A stretch of 51,219 bases of DNA from an uncultured Akkermansia sp. (GCA_947626545.1 CANQSS010000011.1:1-51219); one strand, 5' to 3'; counted from the first letter of the stretch, positions 1-8,716 are shown. Translations and numbers: made by a program. Notes: generated by a model from the sequence alone, not told the origin.

Positions 1-17
1 AGTATGCCTATGGCGCA

Positions 18-71
18 CTGAATTTATGAGGTAACCGATCGAGCATTTCGGCGTCCTGAATTTATGAGGTA
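18..71. repeat. 16-bp direct repeat, two copies
   Basis: CTGAATTTATGAGGTA occurs at 18-33 and again at 56-71, a 38-bp period, each followed by A/C-CCG. The upstream side is cut by the window edge, so further copies cannot be excluded. No gene is recognised in this stretch apart from a weak small reading frame that ends at 62. Confidence 0.6.
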
Positions 72-214
72 CCGCGTCTTGGAAACCGCATTTGTCTCCC
101 GCAAAATGGATCGAAAACTTCTGATGCCTCTACCATGCGGTTCAGAGCCGTTTTGGCTGAGGGTGGCATGAACCGGACAATGACGTAATTGCTCTCAGAT
201 GCCACAGGCGTCAT
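62..214 (-). CDS. possible small protein coupled to the aminopeptidase gene
   Basis: A 50-codon frame starts with an ATG that overlaps the stop codon of the upstream Xaa-Pro aminopeptidase gene (ATGA arrangement), which is typical of translational coupling. The product would be MTPVASESNYVIV... ending FPRRGTS. I recognise no family, and it has no signal peptide or membrane segment. The only support is the overlap and the open frame; its stop codon falls inside the second copy of a 16-bp direct repeat. It may be chance. Confidence 0.22.
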   Translation of the reverse strand: MTPVASESNYVIVRFMPPSAKTALNRMVEASEVFDPFCGRQMRFPRRGTS

Positions 215-1509
215 GCGCCGCGCATGAGACGCTCGATGTCCGCCACCTCCAGTGGAGCGCCGGGGATGAGATCCTCAACGCCGTCGGGGTGGATGAGCAC
301 GTCCGTTTCGATGCGCACGCCCAGATTCTCCTCAGGGATGTAAATGCCCGGCTCAATGGTCCACACCTGGCCGACAGCGAAGACCGGGTCGGGGGGGCAC
401 ACATCGTGCACATCCAGCCCCAGGGAGTGGGAAACGCTGTGCATGTAATATTTGCGAACGCAGGTGGGGTCATCGGCCTCGCGCTCCACTTGCTGCGCCG
501 TGAGCAGGCCGAGCTGCACAAGTTCCTGAGCCATGCGCACGCGCACGCGCCGCTCGTAATCCGCCTTGTGCACACCGGGCAGCATGATGGAAGCGGCGTA
601 GCGATGCACTGCCAGCACAGCCTCATACACCGCCCTTTGGCGCGGAGAGAAGCGTCCATTGGCCGGTACAGTGCGACTCATATCGCCCGCATAGCCTCCA
701 TATTCTGCGCCTATGTCGAAAAGGATGAGATCTCCATCTTTGCAAACCTTGTGGTTGCTGATGTAGTGCAGCACACAGGTATCCGGACCGGAGGCGATGA
801 TCGGAAGAAAGGAGAACTTGCGAGAGCGGCGGCGAATGTACTCGCAACTCAGCAGCGCTTCCATTTCCCATTCACCCATGCCGGGTTTGATGTGCGGCAA
901 GATAGCCGCAAATCCTTCGCCGGTGATTTTGCAGGCTTCGCGCAGCTGTGCGAGCTCCGGATCCGCCTTCACCAAGCGCATCTTGGCGAGCAAGGGGTAA
1001 AGGCTGCGCACCTCGGCATTCGGGTAATTGGCTCTGAAGGCTACGAACATGCGTTCATTGCGTGTCTGCACATCGGTATAGCGACGCGGGTGCGTATCGC
1101 GCTCCCAGTACACAAATTTGGCAGATTGCATGGCCTCGGTGATGAGGGACTGGTACTCATGAGACCAACGCACATCGCTGATGCCGGAAAGCTCCGTTGC
1201 TTCCTGTTTAGTGAGTCTGGCGCCCTCCCAGATGACGATGCGCTCATTTGTTTCGCGCAGCAGCAGGGTATCTGTGTGTTGACCGTTTGCGCCAATGCGC
1301 ATGACAAGGGTCGTTTCCTCTTGATCAATGCCGGTGAGGTAGTGGAGATCGGCATTTTGGTGGTGCAACATCGTGCCATCAGCATTTGTGGGGTACACGT
1401 CGTTGGCATGCACCACTACCAAGGCGCCTTCAGGAAGGTTGGCAGCCAGGGAGTCGCGAGTGGTTTTGTAAAAGCGAGCAGGGATTGGATTATAACGCAG
1501 AGTTTTCAT
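211..1509 (-). CDS. pepP: Xaa-Pro aminopeptidase (peptidase M24B)
   Basis: Cytosolic metallopeptidase that removes an N-terminal residue preceding proline. The 432-residue protein has an AMP_N-type N-terminal domain and a C-terminal creatinase-like 'pita-bread' fold. The five expected metal ligands are visible: two Asp in LFDIGAEYGGYAGDMSRT, His in HSVSHSLGLDVHD, and two Glu in TIEPGIYIPEE and GVRIETDVL. An in-frame extension upstream to 1599 exists, but the ATG at 1509 (MKTLRYNPIP) is preferred because a promoter (TTGCGC-N17-TATACT) lies within that extension and because family members start near this motif. Single gene on this strand, divergent from rpmJ. The exact substrate preference cannot be read from sequence. 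Confidence 0.9.
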   Translation of the reverse strand: MKTLRYNPIPARFYKTTRDSLAANLPEGALVVVHANDVYPTNADGTMLHHQNADLHYLTGIDQEETTLVMRIGANGQHTDTLLLRETNERIVIWEGARLTKQEATELSGISDVRWSHEYQSLITEAMQSAKFVYWERDTHPRRYTDVQTRNERMFVAFRANYPNAEVRSLYPLLAKMRLVKADPELAQLREACKITGEGFAAILPHIKPGMGEWEMEALLSCEYIRRRSRKFSFLPIIASGPDTCVLHYISNHKVCKDGDLILFDIGAEYGGYAGDMSRTVPANGRFSPRQRAVYEAVLAVHRYAASIMLPGVHKADYERRVRVRMAQELVQLGLLTAQQVEREADDPTCVRKYYMHSVSHSLGLDVHDVCPPDPVFAVGQVWTIEPGIYIPEENLGVRIETDVLIHPDGVEDLIPGAPLEVADIERLMRGA

Positions 1510-1528
1510 GGGAAATGATACCGTGTCC

Positions 1529-1557
1529 AGTATAACCCCAACTTCTCGCGCGCGCAA
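1529..1557 (-). promoter_or_regulatory. promoter of the Xaa-Pro aminopeptidase gene
   Basis: On the minus strand TTGCGC and TATACT are separated by 17 bp. The predicted transcript begins near 1522, about 13 nt before the ATG at 1509. Confidence 0.55.
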
Positions 1558-1607
1558 CCCGAATGCGCGTGCCTGACAAAAAAACAATCGAATTGCCAAA
1601 ATTTGTC

Positions 1608-1635
1608 TTTACAAATGAACCAATTTGCCTATAAT
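1608..1635 (+). promoter_or_regulatory. promoter of rpmJ
   Basis: TTTACA-N16-TATAAT, a near-consensus sigma-70 type promoter. Transcription would start near 1642, giving a leader of about 64 nt. Confidence 0.7.
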
Positions 1636-1705
1636 GCGTGCTCCTGTCAGCGACAGTCCGCTGTGCGGCTTCGCTCTATGAACCATTAACCCGTACCTCT
1701 ATCCC

Positions 1706-1870
1706 ATGAAAGTTCTTTCCTCACTCGCTTCCATGAAGCGCCGCCACGCAGATTGTCAAATCGTGAAGCGCAAGGGTACGCTCTACGTTATCTGCAAGAG
1801 CAACCCCAAATTCAAGGCTCGCCAAGGAGCCACCGCCGGCACACGCCTCAGCAAAAAAGGTGTCAAGTGA
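1706..1870 (+). CDS. rpmJ: 50S ribosomal protein bL36
   Basis: A 54-residue basic protein. The core [15 protein letters not shown]...[12 protein letters not shown] is the bL36 signature. Large-subunit protein that helps organise 23S rRNA near the peptidyl-transferase region. It is the zinc-poor ('C-minus') type: of the usual C-X2-C...C...H ligands, only the second and third Cys remain (Cys17 and Cys30), and the final His is Phe. An N-terminal MKVLSSLAS and a C-terminal tail after KARQG ([14 protein letters not shown]) make it longer than the usual 37-41 residues, resembling the alphaproteobacterial form. It has its own promoter and a hairpin terminator 30 bp after the stop. Confidence 0.92.
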   Translation: MKVLSSLASMKRRHADCQIVKRKGTLYVICKSNPKFKARQGATAGTRLSKKGVK

Positions 1871-1899
1871 TCTCGGGTTGCCTAGCCTTGCTTGTTCCT

Positions 1900-1929
1900 G
1901 AGGTCGGTGGGGTTTCACCGGCCTCTTTT
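1900..1929 (+). terminator. intrinsic terminator after rpmJ
   Basis: Stem GAGGTCGGTG / CACCGGCCTC with a GGGTTT loop and one G-T pair, followed by TTTT. It lies between rpmJ and metX and would separate or attenuate their transcription; metX starts only 18 bp further on. Confidence 0.7.
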
Positions 1930-1946
1930 CGTACCGGGAGTGGATC

Positions 1947-3089
1947 ATGACTTTCTCAGTGACCAGTCGCGTTTTCTCGCTCGGAGATTTTCATTTCGAC
2001 AGCGGGGAGACCTTGGGCAATACGCAACTTGCATACGAGACCTACGGTACGCTAGCGCCGGATGCAAGTAACGCAGTGTTGCTCTTCCATGCGCTTACCG
2101 GCAGTCACCATGCGCACGGGCACAATGAGAATTTGCCGGAGGCAGGTAGTTTTTGGCAACCGGAGAATTATGATGGCTGGTGGGACAGCATGATAGGGCC
2201 GGGCAAGCCCTTGGATACGGAGCGACTTTTTATCGTGTGCGCCAATTTTCTGGGTAGTTGCTATGGGAGTTCAGGACCCGCATCCATAGCGCCGGATGGT
2301 GAACCGTGGGGCAGCCGATTCCCGCTGGTCACGGCGAATGACCAGGCGCGTGCGCAGGCGCGCTTGCTTGAATCGTTGGGAATTGAGCGATTTTCTGTCG
2401 TGGGACCGAGTGTGGGGGGAATGCTCACTTTGGCACTGACTCACTTGTATCCGGAGCGTGTGAAGAGGGTGATACTTATCGGCGTGTCAGATGCGCCTCC
2501 CATTGAACACAAGCTCTCTGTATTTGAGCAGATAACCGCCATCGAGCTTGACGCTAAATATCGCGCCGGTCGCTATCCGCTGAGTGATCCCCCAAGGAGA
2601 GGACTTGCCCTTGCACGCATCATTAGCCATAAGCTTTTTTTGTATCAGCGCGGGCTGGAAAAACGAGCGCGGCGCGGGATTTGCGAGGATAATGAATTGC
2701 TCACATGGTATCGCCCGACGCGTAACACGGAGAGCTACATGATTCACCAAGGCACCAAGTTTGCTAAGCGCTTTGATGCCAATGCATACATTCGTATCGT
2801 GAATATGTGGGCTTCCTTCGATTTGCCGGCGCTCACCGGCGAGCCGTCGGTCGCTGCCGTTTTTGCCAGATACGCGCAGTACAAAATACCCTTCCTCATT
2901 TATTCAATTGACACGGATTGCTGCTTTACGCCGCGTGTGATCTCGCAATTTCATCGCCGATTGCTGAAAGCGGGGGTGAATTCGACGTACATCTGCATAC
3001 ATTCCCGCAAGGGGCATGATTCTTTCCTCTTGGAACCGGAGCTTTATGATGCCGGAATTCGAACGATGCTGAGTGAGACTTCCTGCTGA
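1947..3089 (+). CDS. metX: homoserine O-acetyltransferase (MetX)
   Basis: Alpha/beta-hydrolase enzyme that acylates L-homoserine, the first committed step of methionine synthesis in this lineage. The 380-residue length matches the family. The nucleophile elbow VGPSVGGM holds Ser155. Asp322 or Asp324 (IDTDCCFTP) and His357 (RKGHDSF) complete the catalytic triad. The N-terminal HALTGSHHAHG and WWDSMIGPGKPLDT motifs are typical. A GGGAG ribosome-binding site sits 6-7 nt before the ATG, one of the few clear ones in the window. The terminator just upstream (1900-1929) implies read-through from rpmJ or an unseen promoter. Acetyl versus succinyl preference is not decided here; acetyl is assumed from MetX homology. 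Confidence 0.93.
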   Translation: MTFSVTSRVFSLGDFHFDSGETLGNTQLAYETYGTLAPDASNAVLLFHALTGSHHAHGHNENLPEAGSFWQPENYDGWWDSMIGPGKPLDTERLFIVCANFLGSCYGSSGPASIAPDGEPWGSRFPLVTANDQARAQARLLESLGIERFSVVGPSVGGMLTLALTHLYPERVKRVILIGVSDAPPIEHKLSVFEQITAIELDAKYRAGRYPLSDPPRRGLALARIISHKLFLYQRGLEKRARRGICEDNELLTWYRPTRNTESYMIHQGTKFAKRFDANAYIRIVNMWASFDLPALTGEPSVAAVFARYAQYKIPFLIYSIDTDCCFTPRVISQFHRRLLKAGVNSTYICIHSRKGHDSFLLEPELYDAGIRTMLSETSC

Positions 3090-3181
3090 GTCGTTTCGAG
3101 ATTTTTTTTCGGAGTTTTTAATTTCTTTCTTGCAATTTTGTCCCTATCATGCTAACTTGTTCCCGAAGTTCAAACAGCTTT

Positions 3182-3946
3182 ATGAAAACCCCCATTTTTA
3201 AGAAAACGTGTAAGGGAGGATTTACCCTCATTGAGTTGATGGTCGTGATTGCGATTCTGGCTACTCTTGCTTCCATTGGTTATGGCCCGATACTTGATCA
3301 CATGAATGATGGTGATCGTCAGAAAGCCAACACCAACCTGAAAAGCGTTTTCACATTGCTCCAGCAGTTCAAAATGGACAACGGCAGCTACCCATGCGAT
3401 GCTACAGCTGACCACCTGCAGGAGGAGAATACCGACCGTGATTTTGGCGATTTGAAAGGCGACCATTCCAATGCTTATTTCCGTCAGCTCTACTTCAAGG
3501 CCGGGGTGGAATCCGAGAAGCCTTTCTATGCGAAACTTTCGGCCCCTGGACTCAATATCCAGAAGGAAGGTGATGAGAAACTGGCAAACGGAAATGCTCT
3601 TGCTCCCGGGGAAAATGCCATGTCCTATGTGATGCGTCGTGATAAGCAGGACGAGAACATGAAGATTGCGGTAGAGAAGAGCAATGCCCCGCTTTCCATG
3701 TGCTCCGTGTATCCGACAGCTACTCCGTATTCCGGCGACAAGATTCAGGTGGATATGACTTCCTTCCGTGGTCATTTCTTCGTGCTCTTTTGCGATGGAT
3801 CCGTGAATGACCAGGAGGATAACATTCAGGAGTCGGAAGATGATGAGTCTGTGGGCGTGTTCAAGGATGGCAAGGATATCTTCCCGGAGACCAAGCGTGG
3901 TCGCAAGACTGCCCCGGATCACTTAGTGCTAACTCCTGAGAGTTGA
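3182..3946 (+). CDS. type IV pilin-like / pseudopilin protein
   Basis: The class III signal MKTPIFKKTCKGG|FTLIELMVVIAIL carries the prepilin peptidase site (Gly before Phe, Glu at +5) followed by the hydrophobic helix that anchors pilins. The rest (about 220 residues) is a soluble domain with FVLFCDGSV, seen in type II secretion pseudopilin-like proteins (the H-x-x-F-x-DG-S/H-V motif of planctomycetal and verrucomicrobial G-type pilins). It probably sits in the inner membrane and periplasm. The ATG at 3182 is chosen because it gives a proper leader; an upstream TTG-like start at 3149 would add 11 residues. No pilus assembly genes are adjacent, so it is an orphan pilin. Terminator at 3980. Confidence 0.8.
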   Translation: MKTPIFKKTCKGGFTLIELMVVIAILATLASIGYGPILDHMNDGDRQKANTNLKSVFTLLQQFKMDNGSYPCDATADHLQEENTDRDFGDLKGDHSNAYFRQLYFKAGVESEKPFYAKLSAPGLNIQKEGDEKLANGNALAPGENAMSYVMRRDKQDENMKIAVEKSNAPLSMCSVYPTATPYSGDKIQVDMTSFRGHFFVLFCDGSVNDQEDNIQESEDDESVGVFKDGKDIFPETKRGRKTAPDHLVLTPES

Positions 3947-3979
3947 CGTCTTGTTCTCCTGTACAAGCGGCATATGTCA

Positions 3980-4006
3980 GGCGCACCCAAAACGGTGCGC
4001 CTTTTT
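3980..4006 (+). terminator. intrinsic terminator after the pilin gene
   Basis: Perfect 8-bp stem GGCGCACC / GGTGCGCC with a CAAAAC loop and TTTTT. On the opposite strand it lies just after argA and could also help end that transcript, although no T run follows there. Confidence 0.85.
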
Positions 4007-4031
4007 CATCATATGCGCGTGGAGCTGACCT

Positions 4032-5108
4032 TTACAACTGTCTGCCGAATACCTCAGAGTGCCGCCCGCTTTCTTCCAAAGCCTGCAGACGGGAAGAGGG
4101 CAGATTAGTGCGAGGCAACTGAGCGTAGTGCAGGCGGGTGCGGAAGTAATCCACAGCGCTTTGTGACACGGCAAAGATTCGCTTGAATCCGAGTTCGCGC
4201 GCCTTTTGCTCTACAAAGTGACACATGGCGCGTCCGTAGCCATGTCCCTCGTAATTTTTTTTGATGAAGAGGCAACCCAACTCCGCGCACTGCTCGTCAG
4301 GATACGGATAAAGAGCCACGCACCCCACGATGGTGTCGTCCAACGTGTACACGTAGTAGCTGTGCAGGTTGTCGCGGATACTCTCGTAAGTGCGCTGCAC
4401 AAGCTTCTCATCGGCCACACAGCGGGCTATCATAGAAAGCAGTTCGGGGATGTCATCCTCCCTCAGTGGTCGAATTTCGCGGTATGAGTCAGCATGAACC
4501 ATGGTCCCCACTCCTTCCTCGGAGAACAACTCGTCAAGCAGCACCCCGCGCTGTTTGCCGTTCAGCAAGTGCACGCGCGCTATCCCGCGGCGGCATGCTT
4601 CCGCAGCGGCCAGCAGCTCATCCGGGTGGGTGCAGTCACTCAGTGCGGCGTTGGCTACATCACTTTCCGGGATGGCAAAGATAGGCTGACCGGCGCGGCA
4701 GGGGACTTCATCCGTTTGCAGGCATATATATTTGGCAGCGCCGAGCTGCACAGCCAATTTCACGCTTCCTTCGTCAAAACGACCATCCGCCCCGGAGGCG
4801 ACAATGGCGATTTGACGACGTTCGATAATCTCGCTTACGCGTCTCACGGAAGCATGGTCATTGCTCAGCGGCGCATCAGCTACGGCGGCATGCATTTCGC
4901 ACTCGTTGGCCCGATGTTGCAGGGCAGAAGCATCAGCTCCCTCCGCGACGAGCACAAGGCGTACGCCAATTTCATGCAGAGCATCAGCATCCAGCAAGGC
5001 ATCCACGAGCTCATCAGCCCCTTGCAAACTGCGCGCAATGTGCACTACCATGAGCTTTCCCCGAAAGTAGGGGACGTATTCCAAGACAGAGCGTATATTC
5101 ACAGCCAT
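4032..5108 (-). CDS. argA: amino-acid N-acetyltransferase (N-acetylglutamate synthase, ArgA type)
   Basis: Acetylates glutamate with acetyl-CoA, the entry to arginine synthesis. A C-terminal GNAT domain (about residues 205-345) is introduced by the ArgA-like EEGVGTMVHADSYREIRPL, then IVGCVALYPYPDEQCAELGCLF and the acetyl-CoA loop NYEGHGYGRAM. The N-terminal half corresponds to the amino-acid-kinase-like domain of ArgA but is divergent and short: 358 residues in total against about 440. The N-terminal RGKLMVVHIA matches the start of that domain. It follows secA with a 17-bp gap, so the two are probably co-transcribed. ArgJ is also encoded in this window, so ArgA may only need to prime a cyclic pathway. 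Feedback control by arginine, which needs the kinase-like domain, cannot be inferred. Confidence 0.8.
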   Translation of the reverse strand: MAVNIRSVLEYVPYFRGKLMVVHIARSLQGADELVDALLDADALHEIGVRLVLVAEGADASALQHRANECEMHAAVADAPLSNDHASVRRVSEIIERRQIAIVASGADGRFDEGSVKLAVQLGAAKYICLQTDEVPCRAGQPIFAIPESDVANAALSDCTHPDELLAAAEACRRGIARVHLLNGKQRGVLLDELFSEEGVGTMVHADSYREIRPLREDDIPELLSMIARCVADEKLVQRTYESIRDNLHSYYVYTLDDTIVGCVALYPYPDEQCAELGCLFIKKNYEGHGYGRAMCHFVEQKARELGFKRIFAVSQSAVDYFRTRLHYAQLPRTNLPSSRLQALEESGRHSEVFGRQL

Positions 5109-5125
5109 GCCGCGGGATAGGGGAG

Positions 5126-8100
5126 TCAGAGGGTGGGGTGGATATCCTCCGGGTCATAGGCGGGGGATGCTCCATTGGCCGGGCCGGCTATTTTCTCGTG
5201 TTTAATATTCACGAGACGTTTTTTTCGGTCAGGAAGGTCCATTTTCTTTTCTTGGACAGTGGGCAGACCATCCGGCAGGGTACCAGAGGCAGCGGATTCC
5301 TGATCTTCCTGCTCGGCGGCTTGCTCACGCTCGTGAAGCTGCTGCAGCTGGTCGCGCAGACTCGCCAGCAAGTCACCCTCCATGCCGTCCACCGTGATAT
5401 TGGGGGAGCTGTCTCCCGTCGGCAAGGATGCTAGGAACTCTTCGAAGGCGCTCAGGTTGGTGGTGCTGCGGAACATGCGGGTTACCATGTCCATCTGAAT
5501 GTCCTGCATGAGCGTTTCGAACAGCCCGTACGCCTCGCGTTTGTATTCCACCAGCGGGTCACGCTGGCCCTGGGCACGCAGACGCACTCCCTCGCGCAGG
5601 GCATCCATGTCGTTAATGTGTCGCTGCCACATTTTATCGATAGCTTGCAGCATCATGCTGCGTTCCATACGGTCCACATAATCGGGGCGCTCACCGCTCA
5701 CCTTCTTTTCGTAGAGGTCCTTCACGCGCTCGCAGATGAGCTTTTTGGCATCCTCCCAATGTTTGCCTTCCAACCAGGAGGCATCGCTGGCGGTGCCGAT
5801 GGGGAAAGCGGTATTTGCCCATTGGTTGAGGCTCTCAGCGTGTACAGAGCCATCGTGCTCGTCGCTCACATAGTTCTCGCATTTGAAGCCCACAGCTTCT
5901 TCCAAATTTTCGTAGAGCATGATGCGTGGCTCCTCACAGAGCAGGGCATCGTTGCGCATGGCATACACGATGGTTCGCTGCTGGTTCATCACGTCATCGT
6001 AGTCCAGCACATGCTTGCGCCACATATAATTCCGTTGCTCGACGCGTTTTTGGGCTCCCTCTATCACCTTGTTCATGAGGCGATTTTCCACCGCTTCACC
6101 CTCCTCCATGCCGAAGCGATCCATGATGCGCGTCATGCGTTCGCTACCGCCAAAGTTGCGCATCAGGTCATCCTCAAAAGAGAGAAAGAACTGCGAAGCG
6201 CCAGGGTCGCCTTGTCGTGAGCAACGCCCGCGCAGCTGTCGGTCAATGCGCCGCGCTTCGTAGCGCTCCGTTCCCAGCACAAAAAGCCCGCCCAGTTCGG
6301 ACACTCCCTCGCCGAGCTTGATATCCGTGCCTCGGCCGGCCATGTTGGTGGATACCGTAACGGCTCCGCGTTGACCGGCCAGAGCGATGATTTCTGCCTC
6401 GCGCTGGTGGTTTTTTGCATTGAGTACCTCGTGCGGTATTTTGGCCATCTTGAGCATGCGCGAAAGAGTTTCAGACGCCTCCACGCTGGCGGTGCCCACC
6501 AGCACAGGCTGACCTTTTTTGTGCAATTCCACGATTTTTGCAACCACTGCATTGAATTTTTCGCGGCGGCTCTTAAAGATGAGATCATTGAAATCCTCGC
6601 GGATGCAAGGTTTGTTGGTGGGGATGGGCAGCACATCCAGCCGATAAATATCGTGGAATTCAGCCGCTTCGGTTTCTGCAGTGCCGGTCATGCCTGCGAG
6701 TCGGGAGTACAGGCGGAAGTAGTTTTGAATGGTGATGGTGGCATAGGTCATATTCTCCTCTTCCACGGTCACTCCTTCTTTGGCTTCAACGGCCTGGTGC
6801 AGACCCTCGCTCCAGCGGCGACCGGGCATTTCGCGCCCGGTATTCTGGTCAATGATGATCACTTTCCCCTCCTTCACCACATATTCCTTATCGCGCTCGT
6901 AAATCGTATAGGCTTTGAGCAACTGGCTGGTTGTGTGCAGGCGAATGCCTGTTTCCTCCAGCTTCCGGGTAAGCGCTTGTTTCCGCAATTCTTTTTCACG
7001 CTCACTCAAACGCTCATTTTCGTCGATATTCACGAACTCGGTGCCGATGTCAGGCAGCACAAAATCCTCGGGATGTCCGGGACTGATGAGCTGGCGCCCC
7101 TGTTCCATCAGGTCAGCGTCATGGGTCTTTTCATCCACGCAGAAATAGAGCTCCTCTTTAAGCTTGTACTGTTCGAGCTTGCGCGGATCCTGCAGCAGGA
7201 ACATCTCGTATTTTTCCACCATACGGCGGTACTCGGGATCCTGCTGGCTGCGCATGTAAGCCCGGTTGCGAGGCATTCCCATCTTGACCTTGTAGAGACA
7301 GCGCCCGGCAGCTTCTGTATTGCCGGCTTTAGCGTGCTCCATGGCTTCGGTCATGAGGCGATTGCACAGTTCCACCTGTGCTTTGACAACCTTCTCGATC
7401 GTAGGCTTGAGGGCATCGTATTGTTGCTCGATTTCCACCACAGCCGGGCCGGAGATGATGAGAGGTGTGCGTGCTTCATCGATGAGAATGGAGTCAACCT
7501 CATCAATGATGGCGAAATAGTGGCCACGTTGCACTTGAGCCTCGCGAGTGGAGGCCATGCCATTGTCGCGCAGGTAATCAAAGCCGAACTCGGCGTTGGT
7601 GCCGTAGGTGATATCGCAGGCGTATTGTTCACGGCGCAGGTCGTTTGGCATGAGGCTTTGAATGCAGCCCACCGTGAGACCCAGGTGGTTGAAGAGAGCC
7701 CCCATCCACATCGAGTCGCGTCTCGCCAGGTAATCATTCACCGTCACCACATGCACCCCCAGACCGGTGAGGGCGTTCAGGTACACCGGCAGCGTAGCCA
7801 CCAGCGTCTTGCCCTCGCCTGTTGCCATTTCTGCGATAAAGCCGCGGTGCAGAGCTACACCGCCGAGCAATTGAACGTCGAAATGCACCATATTCCACTC
7901 CGTGTCCGTGCCGCACACATCAATTGTTTTGCCGCAGAGTTGGCGCGCTCCCAGCTTGACTACAGCAAAAGCTTCCGGCAGGATGGCTTCCAGATACTTT
8001 GCGCGCAGTTTATCAAACTTCGGTTCAATGTCCAAAAAGGCCTTTTTCCCCTGTTCAATGCTGTCGGCATTGGCATCCACATGCGGCAGCTTAGGAAAGA

Positions 8101-8377
8101 GATCCGCCAGGGCCTCGAAGCGCGTGTTAAGGCGCTCGGCGTAGTCCCGCAAAGCATCCTCGTCGGCCGCCATAATGATACCTCGCGGTGGCATATCCAG
8201 AGGCTTAAAGCGGTGCAGATACTCTTGCCACTCCCGCGTTTTCTCACGCAAAAAATCGGCATCTTTCTCTGCCCAAGCCTTCTCCTTTTCCAGGATCTTT
8301 TTGACAACGGGCTGCAACCGACGCACTTCTCGCTGGTTCTTTGACCCCACAATCTTGTTGAGTATCCACTTGATCAT
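5126..8377 (-). CDS. secA: preprotein translocase ATPase SecA
   Basis: Motor that drives unfolded proteins through SecYEG. 1083 residues from the ATG at 8377 (MIKWILNKIVG). Walker A is GEGKT (187-191), the DEVD box is at 292-295, and later motifs are GTASVEASE and TNMAGRGTDIKLG. Walker A lies about 80 residues later than in E. coli because of an N-terminal insertion after residue 60, and there is a long charged insertion between DEVD-SILIDEARTPL and the second nucleotide-binding half; both resemble Bacteroidota/PVC SecA. The C-terminal tail lacks the Cys-rich SecB/zinc motif. A longer frame reaches 8461, but the promoter (TATAAT at 8433-8438) lies inside it, so the shorter start is right. Confidence 0.96.
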   Translation of the reverse strand: MIKWILNKIVGSKNQREVRRLQPVVKKILEKEKAWAEKDADFLREKTREWQEYLHRFKPLDMPPRGIIMAADEDALRDYAERLNTRFEALADLFPKLPHVDANADSIEQGKKAFLDIEPKFDKLRAKYLEAILPEAFAVVKLGARQLCGKTIDVCGTDTEWNMVHFDVQLLGGVALHRGFIAEMATGEGKTLVATLPVYLNALTGLGVHVVTVNDYLARRDSMWMGALFNHLGLTVGCIQSLMPNDLRREQYACDITYGTNAEFGFDYLRDNGMASTREAQVQRGHYFAIIDEVDSILIDEARTPLIISGPAVVEIEQQYDALKPTIEKVVKAQVELCNRLMTEAMEHAKAGNTEAAGRCLYKVKMGMPRNRAYMRSQQDPEYRRMVEKYEMFLLQDPRKLEQYKLKEELYFCVDEKTHDADLMEQGRQLISPGHPEDFVLPDIGTEFVNIDENERLSEREKELRKQALTRKLEETGIRLHTTSQLLKAYTIYERDKEYVVKEGKVIIIDQNTGREMPGRRWSEGLHQAVEAKEGVTVEEENMTYATITIQNYFRLYSRLAGMTGTAETEAAEFHDIYRLDVLPIPTNKPCIREDFNDLIFKSRREKFNAVVAKIVELHKKGQPVLVGTASVEASETLSRMLKMAKIPHEVLNAKNHQREAEIIALAGQRGAVTVSTNMAGRGTDIKLGEGVSELGGLFVLGTERYEARRIDRQLRGRCSRQGDPGASQFFLSFEDDLMRNFGGSERMTRIMDRFGMEEGEAVENRLMNKVIEGAQKRVEQRNYMWRKHVLDYDDVMNQQRTIVYAMRNDALLCEEPRIMLYENLEEAVGFKCENYVSDEHDGSVHAESLNQWANTAFPIGTASDASWLEGKHWEDAKKLICERVKDLYEKKVSGERPDYVDRMERSMMLQAIDKMWQRHINDMDALREGVRLRAQGQRDPLVEYKREAYGLFETLMQDIQMDMVTRMFRSTTNLSAFEEFLASLPTGDSSPNITVDGMEGDLLASLRDQLQQLHEREQAAEQEDQESAASGTLPDGLPTVQEKKMDLPDRKKRLVNIKHEKIAGPANGASPAYDPEDIHPTL

Positions 8378-8432
8378 GTCTTTGTTCCGGATTTGCTCTG
8401 CACTTCTTTTTCCCGCGTTCCACGCGCGCTGA

Positions 8433-8461
8433 ATTATACAACTCCCTCCTTGATTTGGCAA
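8433..8461 (-). promoter_or_regulatory. promoter of secA-argA
   Basis: TTGCCA-N17-TATAAT on the minus strand. Transcription would start near 8426, about 50 nt before the secA ATG. The -35 lies 20 bp from the end of a palindromic intergenic repeat. Confidence 0.75.
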
Positions 8462-8481
8462 GCCAATCGCATGACATCATC

Positions 8482-8678
8482 CACATTCGTCCCAAGAAAA
8501 GCAGCCCCAATGGCAGTTAACGGCACATCATGTAGCATAAGCCGTTGGTTATTTACGATTTACGATTTACGATTTTGAATTTAGCGCGCCGGAGGCGCGG
8601 GAATTTCTCAAATCGTGAATAGCAAGCGCATGAGGGGTGGGTCGAATGGGCTTGGAGAATTTTATCGGGACGAATGTG
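8482..8678. repeat. intergenic mosaic repeat with perfect 12-bp terminal inverted repeats (copy 1)
   Basis: CACATTCGTCCC at 8482-8493 and its exact complement GGGACGAATGTG at 8667-8678 bound a 197-bp non-coding unit. Inside are three tandem heptamers (TTTACGA, near 8551-8573) and a hairpin CGCGCC-GGA-GGCGCG. No coding frame. It lies between secA and tRNA-Gln. Related copies are listed throughout the window. It resembles a non-autonomous MITE or palindromic repeat unit; no matching transposase is seen. Confidence 0.85.
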
Positions 8679-8716
8679 ACATTTACCACTTATTTTTCTC
8701 TTTTCAAAAAATCCCC

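Noticed and set aside
6371..8344. Long open frame opposite secA (657 codons)
   Set aside because: It lies wholly antisense to a well-supported secA with all motifs; composition is that of reversed SecA codons and no domain is recognisable.
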